Shown here: one piece after another, positions 25,893 to 34,500 of the stretch
How positions within the stretch are numbered: position 1 is the stretch's first letter
How the letters are laid out: every line of letters starts with the position of its first letter
Assembly (NCBI GenBank): GCA_020630715.1
Contig: JAHDIQ010000001.1
Location: 246,294 to 306,412, forward strand
Length of the DNA stretch: 60,119 bases
Reading direction: 5' to 3'
Source: Nonlabens sp.
GTDB lineage: Bacteria; Bacteroidota; Bacteroidia; Flavobacteriales; Flavobacteriaceae
Position numbers and translations under genes: made by a program
Notes under the pieces: model-generated
Told to the model about the DNA's origin: nothing
What the model saw: the letters and a program-made list of their open reading frames with translations, nothing else
The model's database searches: none

Positions 25893-28800
25893 GGGCAAAA
25901 TGCCCGCCAAAACTTCTAGCAGCACCATCTTCAATATACTCTACTTTAAACCAGTAATCTGACGATGGCATAGGCTCACCATTGTACAATCCATCCCAGC
26001 CAAAACCACTAGGATCTAACTGTTTTAATAGTTTACCAAAACGATCAAAAATGTAAATCTTAGTCGTAGGTTCATCATTGATTCCTATAATATTCCAGGT
26101 ATCATTAAAGCCATCACCATTAGGCGTAAAATATAATGGATAACCTATTACATTTACTAGAATCTCTACACTGCCACAAGCATCTGTATCCTGAATGGTA
26201 ACTAATCGTGGTCCTGGACGCACATCATTAAAGGTTCCATTAAATTGCCATGGACCATCATCTACTCTAAAAATGTACTGATCTGCTGGACCAGTGACAA
26301 AAGCTTCTATACGATGTGTTCCATCAAAAAAGTTAGTCACCACTTCTGCACCAAAGCTGTCAGGTTCACCTAATTCTCTAACTTCTGTAGATCGTACTGC
26401 ATCGCATCCTGTAGCGGGATTTGTGATGGTTATCGTATACGTTCCTATTTGAGTAGCTGTAAGTGACGCACCGGTTTCCCCAGCTATAGTAACACCATCT
26501 AGCTCCCATGTAATATTTAAACCAGTAGTATCAATATTAGCATCTAAAAGTGGTGGTGAGTTATCTGTAACGATAACCGCACCTGTAGACTCTAGACATA
26601 GAAAGTATACGTCTTCTAGTTGCGGTACTTGAACTTCGTTTACGATCACCTGAAAATCTGTCGTGTTAAAACATCCATTGCTGTTTTCTAGTCTTACAAA
26701 TACTTGTTCTGGGTTTGTTGTATTAGCATAATTTGTAGGATTAGCAATAGAATTCACACCGTCATTTGCATCTGCTTGAGAATTATGATAGGTGAACGTT
26801 ATGCCTGTCTGTCCGTTTAATATAGCAGTTTCATTTACAGTGAGATCAAAAGATTCTATAAAGTCACCAGTATTGTCGTCATCACATAGTTCTAGATCTG
26901 GTGCAGGATTAACTACTGGTGCGTCTATAACACTTAAGTCTAATATGGTAGATGTTACACAACCTGTAGTGTTATCTTCTACTAATGCTACGATTGTTTG
27001 TGGATTTACTGTATTTGTGAATAAAGATGGTAATTGATTTACTCTATTATCTGCATCGTTTTGATTCTCGTAGTAAAAAACTGAGTAATTTGTGTTTCCA
27101 CCTGTAATTTCACTATCACGACCAGACAGGTCAAATTCCACAAATCCATCAGGTGTATTATCATCACATAATTCATAAACCGCTGGTGAATTAATAACTG
27201 GTAATTCATTAACAGTAAGCTCAAAGGCGTTTGTGATACTAAAACATCCCGTTAAAGAGTTTTCTATTCTCACAAATATGGTTTCAGGATTTGATAGATT
27301 AGAATAGGCTGTAGAAACTGCTATGGCATTTACATCGTTTTCTGCATCTGTTTGAGAAGTGTAATATCTAAAAACAACATCTGCAAAATTTTGAGCACCT
27401 ATAATTTCTGGTTCCACTAGTGTTAAATCAAAGACTTCTATCTCATCACCAGTATTGTCATCATCACATAGTTCTATATCTGATGGTTGCTGCGCTGGTA
27501 ATGGGTTTAGATTTACAACGATATTAAATGATGTGGTGTCAAAACAACCCGTATCATTTGTAGAGGCTACTCTTACATAAATAGTTTCTGGAGAAGTCGT
27601 GTTTGTAAATGTGGCACCTAGTGGGTTTTGATTTGTATCTGCATCATTTTGACTAGCAAAGTAATCTACCGTTACCGTACCTGGCGTATAACCTGGCGCC
27701 ACTATATCGTCAAAATCTGATAAGGTCACTGTGGTAATTCCATCATTATCATCATCACATCCTACCACATCTTGCACTGGCGCTGCCGCTACATCATCTA
27801 GTATCAACATGAATGGATAAATTGCGGTACAACCAAAACTGGTATCTGAAATTACAGAATACAAGGTTTGAGGATAATTCATCCCTACATAACTATTAGT
27901 AATAGGAATAGGATTAGTACCCGATTGCGCATCTGCCTGGGTTTCAAAAATCTGTACCGTATATGCTGCTGGATCTAGTCCGGTTAATAAAAAGTTTTCT
28001 ACAACACCTAAATCAAAACTACCTATACCAGCGGGATCACAAGAGATTAAATCTGGAGCACCTGCATCTGGTAGTTCTAAGAACTCTAACGTAACTATAC
28101 CTGTGAACTCACAAGTAGGATTAACTGTAACGGTAACTTCATAAATGCCACTTTCTGTTACATCTAAGGTTGAACCGGTTTGTCCAGCGATAATATTTCC
28201 ATTTTGTGTCCACTCGTAAGAACCAAAAGGAGTTGATCCTGAGGCTGCGTCTAAGGTATAAACTTCTCCTTCACAAAGCGGATTCCCTCTGGAAATCAAT
28301 CTGCTACCACCTAAGTCAGCTCCTATGTCAAAACTTCCTCCACCTATAAATACTGCGCTATCATAACTACTATCTGATGCATCACCTATTACAAGTTTAA
28401 TATTATAACTCCTATTAGGAACAACTGGACTTGTCGCTGTAAGCACAACCGTTTGCCCATTAAATTCAATAGGACTTAATGCAGACGGCTGTCCTGTATT
28501 AGGAGATCCAAAAGGATTATTTCCTAAATTATACTGTCCAAAAAAACTAGGATTTTCTTGAGAACAAATACCATTAGGTGGATTTCTTACGGTGATTACT
28601 TGTACTGGTGTGGTAGTACCAGGGATAATAGCTAGATTAGCAACGTCACCGGTCACATTATCTGTAAGAATAAATGCAAATGCATCTGCAAATTGACATT
28701 CAAAATTTACATTATATTCCTCACTAGCAAATAAATAATCAAAAGATATCGCATTTGCAACTGGTACAAAATCAAAAGAAATCCAACTTACATCTTCTGA

Positions 28801-29166
28801 TACAACTGGAGATCCTGCCGCCTGCATAGCCGTCTCTAAATCAGCATCACCTGGAGTGCCTATGGTATCACTAAAACCTTCTTGAACGTTAGGACCAACA
28901 GCGCTTAATGCGTTCCCTGTAGATAAAATTACACCATCATTTAAAGAGAAACCTGAATTATTTGCTTCAAAGTAGGCGATGCCATTGTTACCAGTACCTG
29001 TACCTGTACTAAACTGGATATTGGAAACATTAGTACATCCATTATCCTCAAACAATACCGTTTCTACCAGTTGATCAACCGTAAATGTTGTATTATCTAC
29101 AGAGATTTGGGCACTTACAGAAGTTCCTAAAGCCAACACAAAGGATATCCAAATATATTTCAACAT
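25882..29166 (-). CDS. Large T9SS surface protein with choice-of-anchor L domain and type B sorting domain
   Basis: A 1094-residue secreted protein. After the signal peptide (MLKYIWISFVLALGTSVSAQ) comes a choice-of-anchor L domain (about residues 25-270; FDYLFASEEYNVNFECQFADAFAFILTD). Then an Ig/PKD-like segment and five similar units with a period near 96 residues, each opening with a Cys-Asp-rich motif (about residues 373, 468, 565, 663 and 758; LCDDDNTGD.. FDLT). The end (YFTPNGDGFNDTWNIIG ... FGGHFALKR) is the gliding-motility-associated CHU_C / T9SS type B sorting domain. Such proteins are exported by T9SS and kept on the surface, often as adhesins. PorP/SprF, a T9SS partner of type B cargo, is two genes upstream. 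The Asp-rich openings may bind calcium. Confidence 0.92.
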   Translation of the reverse strand: MLKYIWISFVLALGTSVSAQISVDNTTFTVDQLVETVLFEDNGCTNVSNIQFSTGTGTGNNGIAYFEANNSGFSLNDGVILSTGNALSAVGPNVQEGFSDTIGTPGDADLETAMQAAGSPVVSEDVSWISFDFVPVANAISFDYLFASEEYNVNFECQFADAFAFILTDNVTGDVANLAIIPGTTTPVQVITVRNPPNGICSQENPSFFGQYNLGNNPFGSPNTGQPSALSPIEFNGQTVVLTATSPVVPNRSYNIKLVIGDASDSSYDSAVFIGGGSFDIGADLGGSRLISRGNPLCEGEVYTLDAASGSTPFGSYEWTQNGNIIAGQTGSTLDVTESGIYEVTVTVNPTCEFTGIVTLEFLELPDAGAPDLISCDPAGIGSFDLGVVENFLLTGLDPAAYTVQIFETQADAQSGTNPIPITNSYVGMNYPQTLYSVISDTSFGCTAIYPFMLILDDVAAAPVQDVVGCDDDNDGITTVTLSDFDDIVAPGYTPGTVTVDYFASQNDADTNQNPLGATFTNTTSPETIYVRVASTNDTGCFDTTSFNIVVNLNPLPAQQPSDIELCDDDNTGDEIEVFDLTLVEPEIIGAQNFADVVFRYYTSQTDAENDVNAIAVSTAYSNLSNPETIFVRIENSLTGCFSITNAFELTVNELPVINSPAVYELCDDNTPDGFVEFDLSGRDSEITGGNTNYSVFYYENQNDADNRVNQLPSLFTNTVNPQTIVALVEDNTTGCVTSTILDLSVIDAPVVNPAPDLELCDDDNTGDFIESFDLTVNETAILNGQTGITFTYHNSQADANDGVNSIANPTNYANTTNPEQVFVRLENSNGCFNTTDFQVIVNEVQVPQLEDVYFLCLESTGAVIVTDNSPPLLDANIDTTGLNITWELDGVTIAGETGASLTATQIGTYTITITNPATGCDAVRSTEVRELGEPDSFGAEVVTNFFDGTHRIEAFVTGPADQYIFRVDDGPWQFNGTFNDVRPGPRLVTIQDTDACGSVEILVNVIGYPLYFTPNGDGFNDTWNIIGINDEPTTKIYIFDRFGKLLKQLDPSGFGWDGLYNGEPMPSSDYWFKVEYIEDGAARSFGGHFALKR

Positions 29167-29206
29167 AGCTTTTTAAAATATGAAGGTGTAAGATACTACA
29201 TAGGTA

Positions 29207-29731
29207 CTATACCATTTTGTAATAGAAATCATAAAGTACGATCCCTGTACAAACGGCTATATTTAAAGAATGTTTTGTGCCGTACTGCTGTAATTCAATC
29301 ACATGAGTACATAAGTCCACTACTTCTTGCTGCACACCTTTTACTTCATTACCCATTACAACAGCTAATTTTGTTGCGGAAGGTTTAAAGTCATGAAGCG
29401 TTACAGATCGCTCTGCCTGTTCAATGGCACAAGTATGTATACCAGATTCATTGAGTTCCTTGATTAGCTCAAAAGTGTTTTCTCTGTATTCCCATGTAAC
29501 GGTTTCAGTAGCTCCTAGAGCTGTTTTACGTATATCTTTATGAGGTGGCTGTGCCGTAATTCCACACAGATAAATTTTCTCAATACGATAAGCATCTGCC
29601 GTACGGAAAACAGCACCTACATTATTTAAACTACGTATGTTATCTAGTACGACTATGATGGGAGTTTTTTCGCTTTCGCGAAAGCGAGATACCGATAACC
29701 TATCCAGTTCTTCATTGAGTAATTTTCTCAT
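29207..29731 (-). CDS. TrmH/SpoU-family RNA 2'-O-methyltransferase
   Basis: A 174-residue SPOUT methyltransferase. The three family motifs are present: motif 1 IVVLDNIRSLNNVGAVFRTADAY (Asn and Arg conserved), motif 2 LAVVMGNEVKGV and motif 3 HSLNIAVCTGIVLYDF, which form the knotted SAM site. It lacks the L30-like N-domain of RlmB, so it is a short form such as those for tRNA. The RNA target is not known. Residues 16-20 read RFRES from a palindrome copy near the N-terminus. It lies between PorP/SprF (after a terminator) and the large surface protein. Confidence 0.9.
   Translation of the reverse strand: MRKLLNEELDRLSVSRFRESEKTPIIVVLDNIRSLNNVGAVFRTADAYRIEKIYLCGITAQPPHKDIRKTALGATETVTWEYRENTFELIKELNESGIHTCAIEQAERSVTLHDFKPSATKLAVVMGNEVKGVQQEVVDLCTHVIELQQYGTKHSLNIAVCTGIVLYDFYYKMV
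29671..29686. repeat. 16-bp palindrome copy 7 (in TrmH-like gene)
   Basis: Exact copy, 4413 bp from copy 6, read in the RFRES frame. Confidence 0.98.
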
Positions 29732-29752
29732 TTCAAATCGTCTTAAAACTAA

Positions 29753-29776
29753 AAAAGCCAGCTAATGCCGGCTTTT
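29753..29776 (-). terminator. Terminator after PorP/SprF gene
   Basis: A stem of 7 bp (29753-29759 with 29770-29776) and, inside a mismatch, 2 more pairs. On the minus strand it is followed by a T-rich run. It ends the PorP/SprF transcript before the TrmH gene. Confidence 0.75.
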
Positions 29777-29793
29777 CTAATGGTATGATTGGG

Positions 29794-30798
29794 TTATAAA
29801 TTTACTGCCGGACAGTTACAACTCCATCTATCTTTTGTACAAAGGAAATCAATTCCTAAAGTGATCTGATGGAATCCACCACTTGCAAATCGTATCTCAC
29901 CGAACTGATAACTATACGTGTAAGCAAACGTGAAATTCTTGTGCTTAATTCCTACTAATGGAGAAAGTAGCGATAAGTTTTGTTCTTGTATTCCACCATT
30001 ACCATCGATGAATTCTGCTCCATCAAAACTCTGACGGTATGAAGCTCCTAAGTAAAGAATACTTTCATCGCTCATGTCATAGTACGCTTTTGCATTGAAA
30101 TCCATAAACTGCTCTGCGGTACGATCTGTGCGTTGATATAAAATAGATGGTTCCCATTGCCATTTACTATTACGTGGTGCAAATAAGTAACCTAAAGTTG
30201 CGATGTAACGACGCTGATTTGTACTCTCAAAACCTTCTGAGTAAATCTCACGGTTTTGGAAAATGACATTTTTGGCCGTAAAATGTGCGTAAAATTCCTT
30301 GTAGAAGTAAGAGGCTCCTATATCTACATTAAAATAAGAATCTGATCTAAGGACTCCTGTAATAATCGGGTCAAAATTTGTTAAATCAAATGAAGATTCA
30401 TCTAATCTACTTTGCACTAAACCTGCATTAATACCGAAAGATAGACGATTTAAATCTTCATAACCACCACCTACTTGTAAGTGATATGCATAAGATACAT
30501 ATCCACCAGTTTGCGAGTGAAAACCATTACCATCATTAAAAAGGATTGCTCCTACACCACTATTTTGTCCTATAGCTGTATTAAAACTAAGCGTTTGTAA
30601 GTTAGGTGCATTTTCTTGATCAAACCATTGTTGTCTGATAGTTGTTCTTACCTTACCACAGTTTGCGGCACCAGCCATAGATGGGTGAAGTAAGTAATAG
30701 TTATCTGTTAAATAATCCAGATATACTGGCACACCTTCTTGAGCAAACGTAAACTGACTGCTTATCGCAAGTGCCAGAACTAATAAAATTTTTCTCAT
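29794..30798 (-). CDS. PorP/SprF-family type IX secretion outer-membrane protein
   Basis: A 334-residue protein with signal peptide (MRKILLVLALAISSQFTFAQ) and the PorP/SprF opening VPVYLDYLTDNYYLLHPSMAGAANCGKVRTTIRQQW, followed by beta strands of a barrel (GVGAILFNDGNGFHSQTGGYVSYAYHL) and a final ITLGIDFLCTKDRWSC. SprF-like proteins are needed for secretion and surface attachment of type B cargo such as SprB. The nearby 1094-residue type B protein is a good candidate partner. The three Cys near the C-terminus are odd for an outer-membrane barrel. Confidence 0.93.
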   Translation of the reverse strand: MRKILLVLALAISSQFTFAQEGVPVYLDYLTDNYYLLHPSMAGAANCGKVRTTIRQQWFDQENAPNLQTLSFNTAIGQNSGVGAILFNDGNGFHSQTGGYVSYAYHLQVGGGYEDLNRLSFGINAGLVQSRLDESSFDLTNFDPIITGVLRSDSYFNVDIGASYFYKEFYAHFTAKNVIFQNREIYSEGFESTNQRRYIATLGYLFAPRNSKWQWEPSILYQRTDRTAEQFMDFNAKAYYDMSDESILYLGASYRQSFDGAEFIDGNGGIQEQNLSLLSPLVGIKHKNFTFAYTYSYQFGEIRFASGGFHQITLGIDFLCTKDRWSCNCPAVNL

Positions 30799-31368
30799 GT
30801 CTAATTTTGATCTATCACATTAACGCTAATTTGTGAGTAATGTTTTGTCATTAGTACCTTGAAACTACATAACTCGGCAACACTTTTAAAATCTAAAGGG
30901 TTGTTAATTTACGTTAAAGGTCAAATATATAAATTTTTGTTCTAGCATTGACATTAATATTACTCTTGTTGCGGTATTGGGAATAGGTCTAAAGAAAAGT
31001 GGACTAATATTATCTAGAATCAAAGGCTCTTATTCAAAGAATTAAAACCTAGATATCTTCCCTTTAATCATCTTGATCCTAGTCATAGCGTAGGATTAAA
31101 GCGTATTAATAAAAATCATGAGTTAAAGGAGTACCATTTTAAAAGCTATTTCTTAACTATATGTGCATTTCATCGAATAATTGTGTTATTTATCTTGCCT
31201 AGAGTGTTTTTAATCTATAAAACATCCTTGCCTCAAGCTATTCTAATATCATTTAGTTCATCCATTTATTAAAATGCATCACATATAGTTATGGCTATTA
31301 AATCATTACTAATATCTATGCTAAGCACTCATTTTGCTTTTAATGGATTGTATCTTTGTCGATTCTAA
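30799..31368. other. 570-bp intergenic region with no supported gene
   Basis: This is the longest empty stretch. It holds an open frame without start codon (about 31020-31271, + strand) and a hairpin with a 9-bp stem including one G-T pair (31073-31081 with 31091-31099). The NifU promoter element lies at its right end. I see no tRNA, no transposase remnant and no RNA family that I can name. Confidence 0.6.
31351..31358 (+). promoter_or_regulatory. -7 promoter element upstream of the NifU-like gene
   Basis: TATCTTTG matches TAnnTTTG perfectly. A TTTG lies upstream at 31333-31336 but only 14 bases away, shorter than usual. The site favours the second Met (31378) as start of the NifU-like gene. 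Confidence 0.5.
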
Positions 31369-32286
31369 ATGACAATCATGGAAAAGCACGTTGTACAGGT
31401 AGTTCCTACTACTAATGAAGCGATTATAAAATTTGAAAGCAATCAGTTTTTAGTAAAAAATGAGAGCTATGAATTTAAAAATATTGATGAGGCAAAACCA
31501 TCACCACTAGCACAACAATTATTTTATCTTCCATTTGTAAAAACAGTTTATATCACTCAAAACTTTGTTGCAATAGAGCGCTATGACATCATAGCCTGGG
31601 AAGATGTACAGGATGAAGTTAGAGAACAAATAGAAAATTATTTGAATGGTGATACTCCTCTTCTTACCATAGAAACACAACAAAAGAAAGTTCCCGTAAC
31701 CGTTTATGCAGAGGCAACACCTAATCCTGCTGTGATGAAATTTGTAGCAAATAAAAAACTAGTTGTCAATAGTACAGAGTTTAAAACTATTGCAGATACT
31801 GAGGAAAACACACTAGCTCGTAGTCTCTACAATTTCCCTTTTGTAAAAGAAATCTATGCAGACGAAAACTACCTCTCTATTCATAAGCATGACATTGCTA
31901 CCTGGGAAGAAGTTACGATAGAGATACGTTCTTTTATACGTGAGGAATTAGAAAAAGGAGCTGTTATAGGAACTTCAAAACATGAATCAGGAACCGTAAA
32001 GAAAGATGGTGAAACCATTGAGCTTCCTAAATTTGATAACCTAGATGATGTTTCTAAAAAAATAGTAGAAATTCTAGACGAGTATGTAAAACCTGCTGTT
32101 GCAAGTGATGGTGGTAATATCGTATTTGAAAACTACAATGAGGAAAGCAAAGAGGTGAGCGTGATTCTACAAGGTGCATGCAGTGGTTGTCCTTCTAGCA
32201 CGATGACCTTACGTAATGGAATTGAGACTATGTTGCGTGATATGTTACCTGGTAAGGTAGAACGCGTTATGGCAATTAATGGATAA
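31369..32286 (+). CDS. NifU/Nfu-like iron-sulfur scaffold with duplicated N-domain
   Basis: A 305-residue protein with two copies of the Nfu N-terminal domain (about residues 9-97 and 109-196; compare PLAQQLFYLPFVKTVYITQNFVAIERYDIIAWEDV with TLARSLYNFPFVKEIYADENYLSIHKHDIATWEEV) and a C-terminal NifU domain (about 225-305) with the cluster-binding CSGC motif (Cys271, Cys274). It carries and delivers iron-sulfur clusters in the cytoplasm. The start is ATG 31369 or ATG 31378 (MEKHVV); the promoter position favours the second. The dodecin gene follows 41 bases on. Confidence 0.92.
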   Translation: MTIMEKHVVQVVPTTNEAIIKFESNQFLVKNESYEFKNIDEAKPSPLAQQLFYLPFVKTVYITQNFVAIERYDIIAWEDVQDEVREQIENYLNGDTPLLTIETQQKKVPVTVYAEATPNPAVMKFVANKKLVVNSTEFKTIADTEENTLARSLYNFPFVKEIYADENYLSIHKHDIATWEEVTIEIRSFIREELEKGAVIGTSKHESGTVKKDGETIELPKFDNLDDVSKKIVEILDEYVKPAVASDGGNIVFENYNEESKEVSVILQGACSGCPSSTMTLRNGIETMLRDMLPGKVERVMAING

Positions 32287-32327
32287 AATTTACTATCTTA
32301 CTTTTTCTAATCTAAAACAACCTAACC

Positions 32328-32528
32328 ATGGCAATTTTAAAAGTAATAGAAGTATTAGCAAATAGTGATAGCAGCTGGGAAGATGCAACTAATAAAGCGG
32401 TAGAACAAGCTTCTAAAAGTGTGAAAAATATACGTTCAGTATATGTGAATGAACAAAGTGCACAAGTAAAAGACGGTAAAGTTTCTGAATACCGTGTGAA
32501 TGTGAAAATCACATTTGAAGTAAAGTAA
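32328..32528 (+). CDS. Dodecin family protein
   Basis: A 66-residue protein with the dodecin signature VIEVLANSDSSWEDATNKAVEQASKSVKNIRSVYVNEQSAQVKDGKV.. of one helix packed on a three-stranded sheet. Dodecins form hollow 12-mers that store flavins (or CoA) and protect them from light. The conserved Trp of SWEDA, which stacks on the flavin, is present. It probably shares the NifU-like gene's transcript and ends directly against tsaB on the other strand with no spare base. Confidence 0.94.
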   Translation: MAILKVIEVLANSDSSWEDATNKAVEQASKSVKNIRSVYVNEQSAQVKDGKVSEYRVNVKITFEVK

Positions 32529-33218
32529 TTATCCTGCCTTAAATTCTTTAAGGTAAAAAGGTTCAAAATAAGCGACATCTACGGTGTCGCTTTTTTTGTA
32601 TTTATCCATCGCAATATCACACAATGTAATTGCAGTAGGATTTGCAGTTATATAGTGATGAGACTCTTCTTTAATTAAGTCTTTAAATTTATCTACACCA
32701 GTACCTATAAATGTGGTTATGCTGCTTTCGCGAAAGCGTAAAAACGATATCTCATCTAACACAATAGGTCTTGCCGTCTCAAGAAGTTCATCATTTTTAT
32801 AAATTGCGGCATACACTTCCATACGCCTCGCATCTAACATAGGAATAATGTAGTCACTTTCAAAACCAGATGCTTGTACTTTTAAAGATGCTAAAGTACT
32901 AATAGCAATCATAGGAATATCTAGACTATAACACAACCCTTTTACTGTGGCTACACCTATGCGTAATCCTGTGTAAGAACCAGGACCAGCACTTACGGCA
33001 ATGGCATCTAGATCTTGTGGTTTAACATTATTACGAGTTAGTATCTCTTCAATATATAGGTGTAATCGTTCTCCATGTGAATAGTTGTCACTGTTATCTT
33101 CTAATAGATCCCAACAACTTTTAACACCAAATTTTTGAACAAATGACACCTCATTATCCGTGGCAAGAGCTACAGAGCAATTAGTAGAAGAAGTTTCAAC
33201 ACATAGAATTAGCGCCAT
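32529..33218 (-). CDS. tsaB: tRNA threonylcarbamoyladenosine biosynthesis protein TsaB
   Basis: A 229-residue ASKHA-fold protein that, with TsaD and TsaE, transfers threonylcarbamoyl to A37 of ANN-reading tRNAs. It opens with ILCVETSSTNCSVAL and has AVSAGPGSYTGLRIGVATVKGLCY, the family signature. It follows the second efflux adaptor with no gap, so it is the last gene of the export operon, an arrangement I recall from other flavobacteria. Residues around 161-165 read RFRES from a palindrome copy with one changed end base. Confidence 0.95.
   Translation of the reverse strand: MALILCVETSSTNCSVALATDNEVSFVQKFGVKSCWDLLEDNSDNYSHGERLHLYIEEILTRNNVKPQDLDAIAVSAGPGSYTGLRIGVATVKGLCYSLDIPMIAISTLASLKVQASGFESDYIIPMLDARRMEVYAAIYKNDELLETARPIVLDEISFLRFRESSITTFIGTGVDKFKDLIKEESHHYITANPTAITLCDIAMDKYKKSDTVDVAYFEPFYLKEFKAG
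32723..32738. repeat. 16-bp palindrome copy 8 (15 of 16 bases)
   Basis: TGCTTTCGCGAAAGCG: the first C is T. It is 3052 bp from copy 7, read in the RFRES frame in tsaB. Confidence 0.95.
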
Positions 33219-34496
33219 TTATTCTTCTTCTGTATCATCATCTGTTTTACGATCCTTTTTTACAGTAACCGTTTTATCTGTCTTGAGTATTTTAGTCACT
33301 GTATTATATGGTCCAGTAATAATGGTGTCTCCTACTTTTAAACCAGACGTTACTACAATATTTTTATCGTCTTGTATTCCTGTAGTAACTACTCGTAATT
33401 TTGCTTTTTTACCGTTTTTAATGTAGACACATTCAAACTTTTCTGCGTCTAATTCTATCTCACTGCGTTTTTTCTTTTCTGTAGTATCATTTTTAACTAC
33501 AATAGAACTTATAGGTACTGCAACAGCATCTTTTTTCTCTCTAGTAATAATGTCTACCGTAGCAGTCATTCCAGGCTTAAACGGACTATAGTTATCTGGT
33601 TTACCATCTGTAAGATCTGTGTAAGATGAAGATAAAATACGCACCTTTACTTTAAAATTAGTTACCTGATCTGCACTTAATTGTCCTGTTGCGGTATTAG
33701 CAATTTCTGTAACAATACCATCAAATTTCTTTTTTAAATAAGCGTCAACTTCAACAATTGCTCTGTCTCCTACTGCAATTTTTACAATATCATTTTCATT
33801 TACATCTACCTCAACTTCCATTTGAGAAAGATCTGCGACGCGTAGTAATTCTGTTCCAGCCATTTGCTGTGTTCCTACTACTCGTTCTCCTAACTCAACA
33901 GCTAATAAAGAAATGGTTCCTGACATAGGAGCAAAAATACTGGTACGTCCTAAATTATCTGCCGCTTCATTAACGGTAGCTCCAGCGCTTTGTACGCTAT
34001 AATAAGCTGCTCTTTCAGCCGCTTTTGCACGTTCAAATGCAGCTGTAGAAGTGTCAAAATCTGCTCTAGAAATTACCCCTTTTTCAAATAAAGTAACACT
34101 GCGCTGGTAGTTTGCTTTTGCTTCTATTAAAGAAGCTTTAGCCTGCTCATAAGCGGCCTTAGAACTAGATAATCCTGCTCGTGATCTATTTACACTAGAT
34201 TCTAAAAGATCTGGATTAATCTTAACGAGTAAATCACCTTTATTAATGGACTGCCCTTCTTTTATAGGTAACTCTATAATTTCTCCTGGAACCTCTGGTG
34301 AAATGCTTACCTCTAATTCAGGCCTTATCTTACCTGTAGCACTCACGGTTTCTGTGATGTTCATGGCTTCTACTTCCATGACTTCTACTAGAATTCCTTT
34401 ATCTTCAGATGGAATCACTCCTACTGCTTTAAGCGCAACAAAAGCAACAACTAAAAAGACAATAATTCCTAGAATTATAAGTAAGGCTTTTTTCAT
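33219..34496 (-). CDS. Periplasmic adaptor (membrane fusion protein) of MacA/HlyD type, copy B
   Basis: A 425-residue membrane-anchored adaptor. It has an N-terminal helix (4-24), a lipoyl half-domain (TVSATGKIRPELEVSISPEVPGEIIELPIKEGQSINKGDLLVKI), a helical hairpin (about 95-185), a second lipoyl half (GRTSIFAPMSGTISLL), a beta-barrel domain and a membrane-proximal domain, and a charged Lys/Asp/Glu tail ending DDDTEEE. It joins an inner-membrane pump to TolC. It is the second adaptor of this operon, 4 bases after the TolC gene and directly before tsaB. Whether it serves the ABC pump here or another pump is open. Confidence 0.92.
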   Translation of the reverse strand: MKKALLIILGIIVFLVVAFVALKAVGVIPSEDKGILVEVMEVEAMNITETVSATGKIRPELEVSISPEVPGEIIELPIKEGQSINKGDLLVKINPDLLESSVNRSRAGLSSSKAAYEQAKASLIEAKANYQRSVTLFEKGVISRADFDTSTAAFERAKAAERAAYYSVQSAGATVNEAADNLGRTSIFAPMSGTISLLAVELGERVVGTQQMAGTELLRVADLSQMEVEVDVNENDIVKIAVGDRAIVEVDAYLKKKFDGIVTEIANTATGQLSADQVTNFKVKVRILSSSYTDLTDGKPDNYSPFKPGMTATVDIITREKKDAVAVPISSIVVKNDTTEKKKRSEIELDAEKFECVYIKNGKKAKLRVVTTGIQDDKNIVVTSGLKVGDTIITGPYNTVTKILKTDKTVTVKKDRKTDDDTEEE

Positions 34497-34500
34497 GGTA

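Noticed and set aside
31020-31271. Open frame of about 84 codons without start codon in the largest intergenic gap
   Set aside because: No ATG, GTG or TTG in the first two-thirds, no recognisable domain, and such a length is not rare in AT-rich DNA searched in six frames.
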